Of a stretch of DNA of 64,000 nt, positions 34,982 to 44,350 are shown one piece after another. Within the stretch, counting starts at the first letter, position 1. Each line of letters starts with the position of its first letter. The notes beneath the pieces were generated by a model. That model saw nothing but the letters and a program-made list of their open reading frames with translations. It was not told where the DNA came from and searched no databases. The position numbers and the translations under genes are program-made. The DNA comes from Aureispira anguillae (GTDB lineage: Bacteria; Bacteroidota; Bacteroidia; Chitinophagales; Saprospiraceae), in the NCBI RefSeq assembly GCF_026000115.1, contig NZ_AP026868.1, positions 1 through 64,000 on the forward strand. The letters are read 5' to 3'.

Positions 34982-36175
34982 TTACAAAGGAGGGGATTCT
35001 GTGTTTACTGTCTTCAAACGTTGTGATTTTTCCCATAAAACAGATTGTTCATTGAAGAAAAATCTTTTCATTCCTACCAAAGCAGAAAAGTTCATCATTA
35101 GAAAGTAAAAAGGAATAAATAAGAACTTATTTTGGAGCTTTTGAGTCTTAAAAAGGAAGCCTAAAAAGCCTAAAAAATAAAATAGTGCTTGCAATATACC
35201 TAAAAAAAAGTAAATATCTTGCTCATTATAAGCAAGATATGTGTTAATGGGTATTAATAATACTAATGCAATTGGTGTAATTGTCCATCTTAAACAGCGA
35301 TGCGAGAGATATTGAAAAGCAAAAAGAGGGTATCGAAAAGGGTTTAACAAGGCTAAAGTTCTTTGTATAGCCTGCACCCCTCCAGTGCAAATTCTTATCT
35401 TTCGTTTCATTTCTTCCTGAATAGTCAAAGAACCGTATTCTAGCGCATAAGCCTCTTTGGTATAAGCGATTTTGAACCCTTTTCGAACAACAGATAAAGA
35501 AATGATAAAATCATCTAAAATAGTATCTAGTTTTGGTGCTTCAAAGAGTTCTGTTCGTACCGCAAAAAGCTCGCCAGCTGCTCCAATTGCTGAATTAAGT
35601 TGAGAAGACCAGTTTTTAAGTGCCGACTCATATTTCCAATAAAACCCCTCTCCTGCGTTCGTAGCCTTACTTTTTCCTTCAACAACAATTCGTTTTTCTC
35701 CAGCGACACAGCCCACTTTAGGGTCATTAAAACGGGTAGCAATTTCCATTAAGGCTTCCTTGTTCAGCATGGCATTAGCATCAGAAAAAACGATGATATC
35801 AGCTTTAATCTGGGGAGCAACTCTGTTCATTGCCGCAATTTTTCCCTTTCTTTCATCCAAATGATAATTTGTAATTTGTTCGTACTTTTTTAAATACAAG
35901 TCTGAACCATCATTAGAACCATCGGTGACAAATATTAATTTTAACAGATTAGAAGGATATTGAAGTTCAAAGCAATTTTTTATTTTTTGATCGAGATATT
36001 CTAATTCATTATAAGCTGGTATAATTAGAGCCAATGAAGGCAATTCTTTTTTTATCGTTTGATTTGGACGAACGAATTTTAATTTAATCTTTGTCAGAAA
36101 AAACAAAATTATTGGATACCCAACGTAAGTATATACTGCGAGAGATAGTAGACTCCAAAATAAAAATTCTAACAT
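34982..36175 (-). CDS. Membrane-bound family 2 glycosyltransferase
   Basis: A 397-residue processive-type GT2 enzyme. A membrane helix lies at 1-22. The GT-A catalytic domain spans about 45-280, with L-A-L-I-I-P-A-Y-N-E, the F-V-T-D-G-S-N-D-G-S nucleotide-binding block, the metal-binding F-S-D-A-N-A, and a late K-R-K-I-R-I segment. Three or four C-terminal membrane helices follow. It would transfer a sugar from a nucleotide donor to the lipid-linked repeat unit or polymer of the exopolysaccharide at the cytoplasmic face. It is the last gene of the - strand polysaccharide locus, 120 bp after the preceding glycosyltransferase gene. Donor and acceptor cannot be read from sequence. Confidence 0.88.
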   Translation of the reverse strand: MLEFLFWSLLSLAVYTYVGYPIILFFLTKIKLKFVRPNQTIKKELPSLALIIPAYNELEYLDQKIKNCFELQYPSNLLKLIFVTDGSNDGSDLYLKKYEQITNYHLDERKGKIAAMNRVAPQIKADIIVFSDANAMLNKEALMEIATRFNDPKVGCVAGEKRIVVEGKSKATNAGEGFYWKYESALKNWSSQLNSAIGAAGELFAVRTELFEAPKLDTILDDFIISLSVVRKGFKIAYTKEAYALEYGSLTIQEEMKRKIRICTGGVQAIQRTLALLNPFRYPLFAFQYLSHRCLRWTITPIALVLLIPINTYLAYNEQDIYFFLGILQALFYFLGFLGFLFKTQKLQNKFLFIPFYFLMMNFSALVGMKRFFFNEQSVLWEKSQRLKTVNTESPPL

Positions 36176-36295
36176 AGCGTTTTAATTGAAATAATAATTT
36201 GTTTTTTCTCGATTTTGACAAATGTGACTTTTTTTCGTCGTTTTGCCAAGTGATTTAGGTGACAATTATAGTTTATAAAATAGCAATTACAATTG

Positions 36296-37474
36296 TTATA
36301 ACAATTCTGCCATTGCATGAATACTGTTTTCCCAAGAATGAGATTGAGCAAAATTAATGCGTTGATGATATAATTCTTTCGTATTATTTTTCAGTAAATC
36401 ATGGATGCCTTTTTCGAATTGCTCCTTGTTTTCTGCTAAATAAACATAATCCTTAAACATCATCATGCCCTCCGTTTTTGTTGCAACAACAGGTTTTCCC
36501 ATTGCCAAATACTCGTCAATTTTCCGAGGATAATTCCCAATGGATAATTGATTCAATACTTGAGGGTTGATGCAAACATCAAAACCATGAATAAATTGAG
36601 GCAATGTTTCTGGTTTTTGAAAACCTAAAAAGTAAACATTACTCAAATGATGCAATTCACTGTTCCTAAATTCCTCATCCTCTCCCCCAACCAAAACAAT
36701 AGACCATTTGGGATTATGTTTAGCTAGGTATACCAACAAGTTAATATCTAAGCGTTTAGCCGTTAAACTTCCTACATATCCTATAATGGGTTGAGGAATG
36801 TTTTGAAGGCTTGGAGGGATTGATTTTATTTGTTGAGGTTGAAACATCTCCAAATCACAACCCTGTCCAATAAAAAAACTATTCGCATTGTACTTTTTGG
36901 CGTAATCTGCCAAATAAGTAGAATTAGTTACCACCAAATCCGCTTGCTTAATCAACTGTTGCTCAATATCAGGACCATGCTTTTTAAAATAGGGTTGGGC
37001 AATAAGATAATCCCTGATGTAATAAATAAACAATTTAGGTTGTAAGAACTTTTTCAGATTAATTCCCTGAAACATAGCACTATCATTAAATAAAATAAAT
37101 TCATCAACCTCTAATTGGTCTAGATAATGCTTGATATTCTGAGCCAATCTTCGACTATTTCTTTCTGTTAAAGATTGAAACACGAAGCTTGAATTTATCC
37201 ACTGCACAGACTCCATTACAATGGTGGGGGTTAATACCCAAAGGTTTTTGTCAATTTGCTCAACAGCCTCTTTCCTTCCCTTCAATACATTCATTCTATT
37301 TTGAGTAATCGTATCTTTTTTTCTTCTTAGCCAACTTATTCGATCTAGAGGTCTATTAACATAGATTACTCGATTATTTTTAGCCAATTCTAATGCAATA
37401 TTTTTGCAATTGCTTCCTATTTTGATGTCCCAAGGTTGCAAGCTAAAAATGACTATAGTTTTATTCTTTAGCAT
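36296..37474 (-). CDS. Family 1/4-type glycosyltransferase
   Basis: A 392-residue GT-B enzyme. The N-terminal half opens with I-V-I-F-S-L-Q-P-W-D. The C-terminal nucleotide-binding half shows I-I-G-Y-V-G-S-L-T-A-K-R, F-L-G-F-Q-K-P-E-T-L-P, and D-V-C-I-N-P-Q...P-R-K-I-D-E-Y-L-A-M-G-K-P-V-V-A-T, the E-x7-E-like donor site region of retaining glycosyltransferases. It should add one sugar to the repeat unit of the exopolysaccharide. It lies 47 bp downstream of the sulfotransferase gene. The specific sugar is unknown. Confidence 0.87.
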   Translation of the reverse strand: MLKNKTIVIFSLQPWDIKIGSNCKNIALELAKNNRVIYVNRPLDRISWLRRKKDTITQNRMNVLKGRKEAVEQIDKNLWVLTPTIVMESVQWINSSFVFQSLTERNSRRLAQNIKHYLDQLEVDEFILFNDSAMFQGINLKKFLQPKLFIYYIRDYLIAQPYFKKHGPDIEQQLIKQADLVVTNSTYLADYAKKYNANSFFIGQGCDLEMFQPQQIKSIPPSLQNIPQPIIGYVGSLTAKRLDINLLVYLAKHNPKWSIVLVGGEDEEFRNSELHHLSNVYFLGFQKPETLPQFIHGFDVCINPQVLNQLSIGNYPRKIDEYLAMGKPVVATKTEGMMMFKDYVYLAENKEQFEKGIHDLLKNNTKELYHQRINFAQSHSWENSIHAMAELL

Positions 37475-37521
37475 AGTTCTTTGATTTTGCCATTAACAAT
37501 ATCTAATTTAGTAGGCTTTTT

Positions 37522-38448
37522 TTAATAAGAAAGCCAATGGCTCAAATCACGCTGAATCAACTTGCTGAATGATTCAATTTCTTCTCGATAGATTTCGTCA
37601 ATCAATCGTTTTCGCACAGCATCCGAAAGCGGAACTCTTTCTAGATTTTTTTTCCTAAGGTTTGTTACAATCTTTTGCATTAGGTGCGAATCCCTTATCT
37701 TTTGAATTAGGCTAGGGCTAATTTTTTCTACCCCCTTGCGCAGCACACTCTGTTGCCCGATTAACAAATCCACATATTTATTTTTCACCTTTCCTGAAAT
37801 ATTGTACTGTACTGACATATCAGGAACAAAAGAAGGATCAACCTCTATAAACTCAAATAACTCTTGCATAAACTGAATGGGCTGCTGACGTAGATCTTCG
37901 TACAACATGATCTTAATGTTAGCGGCATCAAACAATTCGAAATAACGCTTCATATGCGTATAATAAAACCCTTCTTGTACTAGATCATTTTTTTGCCACC
38001 AAAGATTCCCTCGTTCAAAACAATCTTCAAAATTAGGCGTTGGTGGTCTATTTTCACGAACTAAATGCAAATATCGAGAATACAACCGATCAGCAGGGTT
38101 TCTAAAAATGGCAATAAGTTTTACTGCTGGAATGTGCTTTTTTATATTTTCAGGAGCTTTTGGCATGTATTGATACATGGTCGAAGATTCTCCCACTGCC
38201 TTTTGCCCTTTAACCTCGTTAAATAATTTATGGTAATCTTTTAAATTCGTTACCGCCCAAGGGTAAAAATTAAACCCATCTGGGTCTTCTTTATCATAAC
38301 CAGTGATTTTTTCTTGTCCTTCTAAGGCAAAAAAGTTAGGTTCTTTAACCGCACTCATAAAAACATCAGGGTGTTGCTTGATGGCATGGTAAACAGAAGT
38401 TGTACCGCTTTTGCCAGCCCCTATAATTAAAAAATTAGGATAGTTCAT
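37522..38448 (-). CDS. PAPS-dependent carbohydrate sulfotransferase
   Basis: A 308-residue sulfotransferase. The N-terminal P-loop-like 5'-phosphosulfate motif G-A-G-K-S-G-T-T-S (residues 10-18) and the 3'-phosphate motif A-I-F-R-N-P-A-D-R-L-Y-S-R-Y bind PAPS; V-K-E-P-N-F-F after the first motif matches the heparan/chitin-type sulfotransferase group. It would move sulfate from PAPS to a sugar hydroxyl. Set among glycosyltransferases, it most likely sulfates the exopolysaccharide or its lipid-linked unit; this follows from context. Sulfated polymers are common in marine bacteria and algae. It lies 5 bp downstream of the preceding glycosyltransferase gene. Confidence 0.88.
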   Translation of the reverse strand: MNYPNFLIIGAGKSGTTSVYHAIKQHPDVFMSAVKEPNFFALEGQEKITGYDKEDPDGFNFYPWAVTNLKDYHKLFNEVKGQKAVGESSTMYQYMPKAPENIKKHIPAVKLIAIFRNPADRLYSRYLHLVRENRPPTPNFEDCFERGNLWWQKNDLVQEGFYYTHMKRYFELFDAANIKIMLYEDLRQQPIQFMQELFEFIEVDPSFVPDMSVQYNISGKVKNKYVDLLIGQQSVLRKGVEKISPSLIQKIRDSHLMQKIVTNLRKKNLERVPLSDAVRKRLIDEIYREEIESFSKLIQRDLSHWLSY

Positions 38449-38453
38449 AGTTT

Positions 38454-39620
38454 CTATTTTTCCTCACCATGAGGCGTATGATAAAATTTTTTGTTGGCTC
38501 CCTTGATCTTGAACAAAGAAAAGAACATAAAAAAGATGGCAATTGGTAATTTGATCAAGGCCTTGAATAATTCTATTGTAAACATTTCTTTAGGGATGGA
38601 GATTAGGTTGGCCATTAGGTTGGCCAACAAGCCCCAAAACCAAATCCAAGCCGTATTTGAACCTAAGAGATAGGTTAAAACAGAACCCATTGCCAAAAAA
38701 ACAGGCAGCAATAACCTCGGAGGCAATGCCATTTGGCAAATTTTATTAAAAAAATCTAGATTGCCCTTCAAGAATAAAGCTCTAATTGCACGACCACCAT
38801 ATTCTTTTAGGTAATGGTACTGTGCTGCTAACCACCTTCTGCGTTGCTTGGCAAAAACAGCTACTTTGCTTACTTTTTCATCCCAAACGATTGCATTATC
38901 CACATAATGGATAAAGGCTTTCTGTTCTAATAATTTTAATTCTAATTCTTTGTCAAACCCTCCTACAGCTACAGAATCTTGCATTAAGCGTTTAAATAAG
39001 TCATATTCAAAGGCCATTCCTGAGCCAACCAAACGAGCGGAAAAGCCTAAGTTAATTTGCCCTAAATTATAAATGTTATTATTAATGGCTTCACTAAGTG
39101 CATCTAGCAAGGCATAAGAGCCCGTTTTGTTTTTTGCAATTCGTCGCCCTTGTATGACCTTAGCGCCTTGATGGTAGGCTACGTTCATTTTAGCTAAAAA
39201 TTGCGCTTCCATCACATTATCAGCATCTAATATTACAGCAATTTCATAGTTAGAAGTCAATTGATTCATAGCGTGATTGAGTGCCTTTACTTTAGTACTT
39301 TGCTCAAAGTCAACTTCTACAACCTCAATGGGCAATTCCTTTAGTCGTTCTAAAGTAACGGGCTTTAAAGAATCAGCAATAACAATCACTGTATAGTTAT
39401 TATAATCTTGTGCCAAAGCTTTAGTGGCTACTTCCACAATCACTGCATCTTCCTTGTAAGCAGGGATAAATACAGCCATAGAAGCGGTTGAACTTACTTT
39501 ACTAGACAACTGGATTGTTGTTTTAGTAGAATTAACCTTAGCTCCTATTGCAAATAGAAGCATATAGAAGGAAGCCAATGCCAAATAGCCTCCAATTAGG
39601 ATAGAAAATAGTGCTAGCAT
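38454..39620 (-). CDS. Membrane family 2 glycosyltransferase
   Basis: A 388-residue integral-membrane GT2 enzyme: an N-terminal helix (4-27), a catalytic domain with A-V-F-I-P-A-Y-K-E-D, the metal-binding V-I-L-D-A-D-N, and the Q-R-R-R-W motif (about 270) typical of processive synthases such as cellulose and hyaluronan synthase, then about four C-terminal helices. The Q-x-x-R-W motif suggests it may add several residues or translocate product, though not all such enzymes are processive. It is tightly packed in the locus (8 bp from the upstream gene, 5 bp from the sulfotransferase). Confidence 0.87.
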   Translation of the reverse strand: MLALFSILIGGYLALASFYMLLFAIGAKVNSTKTTIQLSSKVSSTASMAVFIPAYKEDAVIVEVATKALAQDYNNYTVIVIADSLKPVTLERLKELPIEVVEVDFEQSTKVKALNHAMNQLTSNYEIAVILDADNVMEAQFLAKMNVAYHQGAKVIQGRRIAKNKTGSYALLDALSEAINNNIYNLGQINLGFSARLVGSGMAFEYDLFKRLMQDSVAVGGFDKELELKLLEQKAFIHYVDNAIVWDEKVSKVAVFAKQRRRWLAAQYHYLKEYGGRAIRALFLKGNLDFFNKICQMALPPRLLLPVFLAMGSVLTYLLGSNTAWIWFWGLLANLMANLISIPKEMFTIELFKALIKLPIAIFFMFFSLFKIKGANKKFYHTPHGEEK

Positions 39621-39628
39621 GTTTTTTA

Positions 39629-40516
39629 TTAAATCGTGATGGAACTAGATAGATGCCAAAAGACACCTTTTAAATAGGCTTTTAATAATGCTGGTTGATT
39701 AATATATTTAAATATGTGTTTGGGAATAACCACAAATATATGATATAAAAAATAAAGGGTTAACGCCCCCATTTTGTAGTGTAGTCGAGCAAATAGAATT
39801 CTATTTCTACTGAGGTAAAAAATTTTAAGCGGGCTTTCTTTTTCAATGGAGATCGATTCTTTATGATAAACAATAGAAGAAGCAACATAATAAATTTGGT
39901 AGCCCTGTTGACGAATTCGTTCACACCAATCTAATTCTTCGTAATACAAGAAATAAGTCTCGTTCATCTTTCCAACTTTTTCGACAACGCTTTTAGGAAC
40001 CATCATAGCAGCACCATGCCCATAACCCGTTAGCTGACTGATGGAATTGGCTGTATTGTCTTCTTTGTTTTTGCTAAAGGAATGACTGCGCATGGTCCAT
40101 TTACTCATGGTTGATGTTCCTGCATATTGAATTAGATGAGGTTGATCGTAGTATTTTATTTTGGGGCTAACCAATCCAATTGAGGGGTTTTGCTCAAAAG
40201 CTTCCAACATGGGTTCTAAAAAGGATGGTGTTACACAAGTATCTGGATTGAGAAATAAATAGTAGTCTCCCTGAGCGTGATCCATGCCTAAATTATTGGC
40301 TCCTGCAAAACCTAGATTTTTTGTACTGTTTATCAACTGTACAAATGGATATGCTGTTAGCACTGGGCTTAAATCATCCTTAGGGGAAGCATTATCGACT
40401 ACCAGTACTTCATAATTAGAATAAGTACAATGGCCTAAGGATGCTAATAAATCAAGCACCTCATTCGAGGTATTATAATTAACAACAATGATGGAAACTA
40501 GCGGATCAGATGTCAT
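39629..40516 (-). CDS. Rhamnosyltransferase-like family 2 glycosyltransferase
   Basis: A 295-residue soluble or peripheral GT2. Motifs are V-S-I-I-V-V-N-Y-N-T, V-V-D-N-A-S near the donor site, F-L-N-P-D-T (the DxD-equivalent), and a later Y-Y-E-E-L-D-W-C-E-R-I-R, which is common in WbbL-type rhamnosyltransferases. Rhamnose as donor is therefore likely but not certain. Its start overlaps the end of the upstream glycosyltransferase gene by 4 bp (40513-40516), indicating coupled translation. Confidence 0.88.
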   Translation of the reverse strand: MTSDPLVSIIVVNYNTSNEVLDLLASLGHCTYSNYEVLVVDNASPKDDLSPVLTAYPFVQLINSTKNLGFAGANNLGMDHAQGDYYLFLNPDTCVTPSFLEPMLEAFEQNPSIGLVSPKIKYYDQPHLIQYAGTSTMSKWTMRSHSFSKNKEDNTANSISQLTGYGHGAAMMVPKSVVEKVGKMNETYFLYYEELDWCERIRQQGYQIYYVASSIVYHKESISIEKESPLKIFYLSRNRILFARLHYKMGALTLYFLYHIFVVIPKHIFKYINQPALLKAYLKGVFWHLSSSITI

Positions 40517-41388
40517 AGCTTTGCTTTAAATGGTCTTAGAAGGTGATATACTCCTCTATAAAAAAAACGAGTATTAGAAATAGCCGCTGGGAGCAAACCT
40601 AGAGCTTTCTTTTTATTAAGTTGAGCAATTTGAGGAAAATAAACGACCTTTAGGCGTTTCAGGGCAGCAGGATACAGGTTGTGTTTCTGATACAAGGCTA
40701 AAATTTTGGCCATTTCAGTATAAATCAACCAAGATTTGTGGATGGTATTGCCATCATGAATTCGGTAATACCCTAAGATTTCTTTTAAGAAATGCAATTC
40801 ATGTCCAGCAGCGGCAATTTTAAGCCACATATAATAATCCTCAATTTTGAGTTGTTCATCGTAGCCTCCTACCTCATCAAGTACGGATTTTCGAATCATA
40901 GCGCAAGTACTAGAAAAGGGAAAATCTCTTAAGAATACCTCTTTAAAACTATAAATTCTAGCTGGAGCAGTGATTTGTTTTTCAGGGGCTAAGTCTTTTC
41001 CTTTTGCGTCTACTCGAATGACATTGCCAGAACAAACGGCTGCTTTGGGGTTTTGTTCCAGATGCGTTACCTGCAACTCCAACTTATTTACTGCCCAATA
41101 ATCGTCAGAACCTGTTATGCAAATATACTGTCCCTTTGCCAAAAGAATCCCTCTATTAATATTAGCGCAAATCCCCTTATTGCTAGTGTTTGCAATAAAT
41201 TGGAAGTGGTGTTGATCTGCTAGGGCTTGAATGATTGAACAACTATTGTCGGTCGAACAATCATCGATAACAATCAACTCTATATTTTCATAGCCATAGG
41301 ACTGTTGGAGAATACTTTCTAAGAGTTGCTCAATGTATAGACCATGATTATAAGAAGATATTAAAACGCTTACTACGGGTTTGCTCAT
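40513..41388 (-). CDS. Family 2 glycosyltransferase
   Basis: A 291-residue GT2 enzyme. V-S-V-L-I-S-S-Y-N-H at the N-terminus, V-I-D-D-C-S-T-D-N-S, and I-T-G-S-D-D-Y-W (DxD-type metal site) define the GT-A domain. A C-terminal F-P-F-S-S-T-C-A-M-I-R-K and K-I-E-D-Y-Y-M-W-L-K region helps the acceptor site. No membrane helices are evident. It follows the flippase gene by 17 bp and overlaps the next gene by 4 bp. The sugar is unknown. Confidence 0.87.
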   Translation of the reverse strand: MSKPVVSVLISSYNHGLYIEQLLESILQQSYGYENIELIVIDDCSTDNSCSIIQALADQHHFQFIANTSNKGICANINRGILLAKGQYICITGSDDYWAVNKLELQVTHLEQNPKAAVCSGNVIRVDAKGKDLAPEKQITAPARIYSFKEVFLRDFPFSSTCAMIRKSVLDEVGGYDEQLKIEDYYMWLKIAAAGHELHFLKEILGYYRIHDGNTIHKSWLIYTEMAKILALYQKHNLYPAALKRLKVVYFPQIAQLNKKKALGLLPAAISNTRFFYRGVYHLLRPFKAKL

Positions 41389-41405
41389 TGTTATTATTTT
41401 ATCAA

Positions 41406-42668
41406 TTAGACCGTCTGTCTATGGGTGAATAGAATATCTTTGAATATAAAAAGCATGGTAAAAAAGTATAGGATATAGGTTAAGGCAAAAGCATAGGTCA
41501 TTCCAACCAAACCATACCATTGTACTCCAAATAAGGAGAGCATTGCAAATAGACCAATGAATATAATTTCTGTGATAATGAATGTTTTAGTCATTGCTTT
41601 GGCGACCATCAAAAAGCTCAATATCCAAGAGGCAATTTTAAAAACATCTCCAATGAGTTGGTAAAAAAATAAATCTCTAACAGCACTAAAATCAGGCGTA
41701 AATAAAATATAAATAATTAAATCTCTTAAAACAAAAATAGAAACCGATAAGATTAATACAATTGGGATTAAAAATTGATAGCCTTTAAAAATTTCTTCCC
41801 GTAAAGCTTTCTTTTCTTTGATCTCTGATAATTTGGGTAGGTAATAAACCGATAAAGAAAAGGTTATAACGGTCAAATACAACTCAGATATTTTCCAAAT
41901 GGCTTGCCAATAACCTGCCGCTTCGGGAGATAATTGAATGATGATATAGTCTCTCAAATAGATTTGTCGAATATTCAGTAAGATGACAGAAACAAAGGTC
42001 ATTATTGAGAAATGGCCTAGTTTTTTAAAAAAAACAGCATCCCAGCCCCCTAAGAAGTTGCTTTTAGAAAACCAACGGCTTGTTTTGGAATAATAAATTA
42101 GAACACCAAAGCCTATGATTTGGCTAATAATGAGCGCCAATAAAGCTCCTTCTACGCCTGCTGTTAGAACTAAAGCTATGGTTGAAACTAAGCCTAAAAG
42201 GCTGGTCAGGATACGGGCAGTAATTAGTTTTTTTATTTCTTGGAATCCATTTAAAGCATGCATTAAAATTTGCCCAGAAGAGTAAATGCTGATGGATAGT
42301 GCTAAAACAATCAGAATAAAGCTAAGATCTTCTCGATGAAATAGGTGAACACTCAGCTCTTTGTGAAATAGTAAGATCAAAATAGAAATCAAGGAACTGG
42401 AAACAATCGTAATAATAAAGGAGGTGCTCAATATTTTTTTATACACCTCATCTTCTGCTCTGTGTTCTGCCAAATACTTAATGGTTCCTTGCCCAATTCC
42501 CATATTAGAACTACTATTGGTAATGGTTAAGAAATTTTGGAATTGTCCTACATAAGCGACCCCTGCTGGTCCAATCATATAAGCTACTACCTTAATAGAA
42601 ATAATCCCAGAGAGCATTCTAATAACGGTATAAATAGCTGACCAAAACGTGGTGCTTTTTAAATTCAT
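41406..42668 (-). CDS. wzx: Wzx-type polysaccharide flippase
   Basis: A 420-residue integral membrane protein with about 12 hydrophobic helices across its length, of the MOP/polysaccharide-transport superfamily. It opens M-N-L-K-S-T-T-F-W-S-A-I-Y-T-V-I-R, followed by K-V-V-A-Y-M-I-G-P-A-G-V-A-Y-V-G-Q, the usual N-terminal signature of O-antigen flippases. It should move the lipid-linked repeat unit to the periplasmic face for Wzy. The gene lies 198 bp after the polymerase gene, the largest gap within the locus, which may hold an internal promoter; no TAnnTTTG box was found there. Confidence 0.88.
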   Translation of the reverse strand: MNLKSTTFWSAIYTVIRMLSGIISIKVVAYMIGPAGVAYVGQFQNFLTITNSSSNMGIGQGTIKYLAEHRAEDEVYKKILSTSFIITIVSSSLISILILLFHKELSVHLFHREDLSFILIVLALSISIYSSGQILMHALNGFQEIKKLITARILTSLLGLVSTIALVLTAGVEGALLALIISQIIGFGVLIYYSKTSRWFSKSNFLGGWDAVFFKKLGHFSIMTFVSVILLNIRQIYLRDYIIIQLSPEAAGYWQAIWKISELYLTVITFSLSVYYLPKLSEIKEKKALREEIFKGYQFLIPIVLILSVSIFVLRDLIIYILFTPDFSAVRDLFFYQLIGDVFKIASWILSFLMVAKAMTKTFIITEIIFIGLFAMLSLFGVQWYGLVGMTYAFALTYILYFFTMLFIFKDILFTHRQTV

Positions 42669-42866
42669 AGTGAGCGTTATTTATTAATAATCGTTAAAAA
42701 GGTAAAATATAAAAATTATACTTATTATATATTTAATTGCTAGGTGCGTTTTTTGTTTTTAGATTAAAACTAAGGACACTAAGGAGTGTTGAGACCTGAT
42801 TAATTACTTAGATATTATGGTTAAATGTCATTTTTAAGTTTTGAAAATTGTTAAGCGCCAAAGTGG

Positions 42867-44345
42867 TTATTTAAATTGGGAAGCAAACGGAGGAAGTTGT
42901 TCACCTAAAGCCCATTTTCGAGCAATCCAGATATAAGCTAAACTCATACTAACCGTCAAATTACTAGGTAATTGATAAATTACGCTGTTTCCATAATTAG
43001 CAGCCAACAAACCCATTATTCCACAACAAAGTGCCAATACTTGGGGGTAAAGTTCCATATCTCTTAATTTAAATAGCATCAGAAAGGTCATTCCAAGTAT
43101 AAATAGGTAATAAAACCAGTAAAAGTATAACCCCACAATACCAATCTCTGCTTGCAATTGCACATAACCACCATCTGTCCCTTTCATGACATTATCTTCC
43201 CCATTAAATCGATTTCCCCAATAACCAGCGGTTCCTATACCCCAACCAAAAGCGTGCTTATTCATATATTCTTGATAATGAGCTCGGGCTTCTAGTCTAT
43301 ATTGAAAAGAGGGATCATTAGGATCAAATGCGGTTCTCATTCTGTTGATGGTGTAATTACTTTGCCCCACTGTTGTAAACACCAATAAAAACAAAATAAC
43401 AGCACCTGCAATAATTCCTGAAATGGTAACGATCGGTTTACGACACCATACTAGATAGACTCCCATGCCAATAATAGGGACAACTAAGGCTCCTCTTGTT
43501 CCTGAAATGGCCATTCCGTAATAACAGGCTAACATTCCAAAACCATAAAATAATTTATAATAACGCCTTTTTTCGTGAATACACAGGATATTGGCGAGTA
43601 CCCCTGCATGTGCCTGAGAAACGCCCGCTTGCCCAGCATTTTCATAAAATGAAAAGACTCGCAACTTGCCAAATAGCATATGCCGATCTAATTTGGGTTG
43701 GATAAATATACTGTCGGCATAATTTAATCCTATATTCAATTGATACGCTCCATAGAAAGCGCCAAAGATGGAAAAACCTATAAATAGGAGAAAGAAACGG
43801 TCTAGATCTTCTCTTTGGTTCAGCAACATATAAGTAAGAATAACGGCCAAAAAGATATACAAAGCATAGCAACGCATTGCATAAAACCAAGCTATTTTGC
43901 TTGTTGCTTGAGGGTTGAACAGTTGAAGTACAACAAAGAAAAACCAAAGAAAGGTTAGGACAACCAACCTGTTTTGAAGGATTCTATAATTAGCTTTTGA
44001 TCCACCACTAAAAATCATGGCGACAAGCGTTAAAAATAATAGCCCATCTACCCCCAATCCAAAGGGTAATGAAATCCTAGTGTAAGCAAAGAGATAACGG
44101 GCAATTAAACTCCAGACAAAGCAATAGACCAATACAGACCACATACCTAGTCTAGGGTTTTGAAAAATTTTGTATAAATAAAAGAGTCCTATAGGCAATG
44201 CTACAACACCAACAAAGATAAGCATCCAATTCCATACAATTCCCTTTGTAATCACTAGTGCTGCGAATACTACTCCAATAAGAATTAAAGGATTATAAAT
44301 GAGGTCGGCACCCGTTCGACTATAAATGATATTTTTAAGGTTCAT
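42867..44345 (-). CDS. wzy: Wzy-type O-antigen polymerase/ligase family protein
   Basis: A 492-residue membrane protein with about 11-12 helices and a large periplasmic loop near residues 335-390. The loop carries R-L-E-A-R-A-H-Y-Q-E-Y, then G-W-G-I-G-T-A-G-Y-W-G, the pattern seen in the Wzy_C/O-antigen ligase family. Given a flippase and chain-length protein beside it, polymerase rather than ligase is the better reading: it would join undecaprenyl-linked repeat units in the periplasm. It starts 5 bp after the Wzz-like gene. Confidence 0.85.
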   Translation of the reverse strand: MNLKNIIYSRTGADLIYNPLILIGVVFAALVITKGIVWNWMLIFVGVVALPIGLFYLYKIFQNPRLGMWSVLVYCFVWSLIARYLFAYTRISLPFGLGVDGLLFLTLVAMIFSGGSKANYRILQNRLVVLTFLWFFFVVLQLFNPQATSKIAWFYAMRCYALYIFLAVILTYMLLNQREDLDRFFLLFIGFSIFGAFYGAYQLNIGLNYADSIFIQPKLDRHMLFGKLRVFSFYENAGQAGVSQAHAGVLANILCIHEKRRYYKLFYGFGMLACYYGMAISGTRGALVVPIIGMGVYLVWCRKPIVTISGIIAGAVILFLLVFTTVGQSNYTINRMRTAFDPNDPSFQYRLEARAHYQEYMNKHAFGWGIGTAGYWGNRFNGEDNVMKGTDGGYVQLQAEIGIVGLYFYWFYYLFILGMTFLMLFKLRDMELYPQVLALCCGIMGLLAANYGNSVIYQLPSNLTVSMSLAYIWIARKWALGEQLPPFASQFK

Positions 44346-44350
44346 AAATC

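Noticed and set aside
42867-44345. O-antigen ligase (WaaL) rather than polymerase
   Set aside because: Sequence alone cannot fully separate them, but the flippase, chain-length protein and initiating transferase in the same locus favour Wzy.
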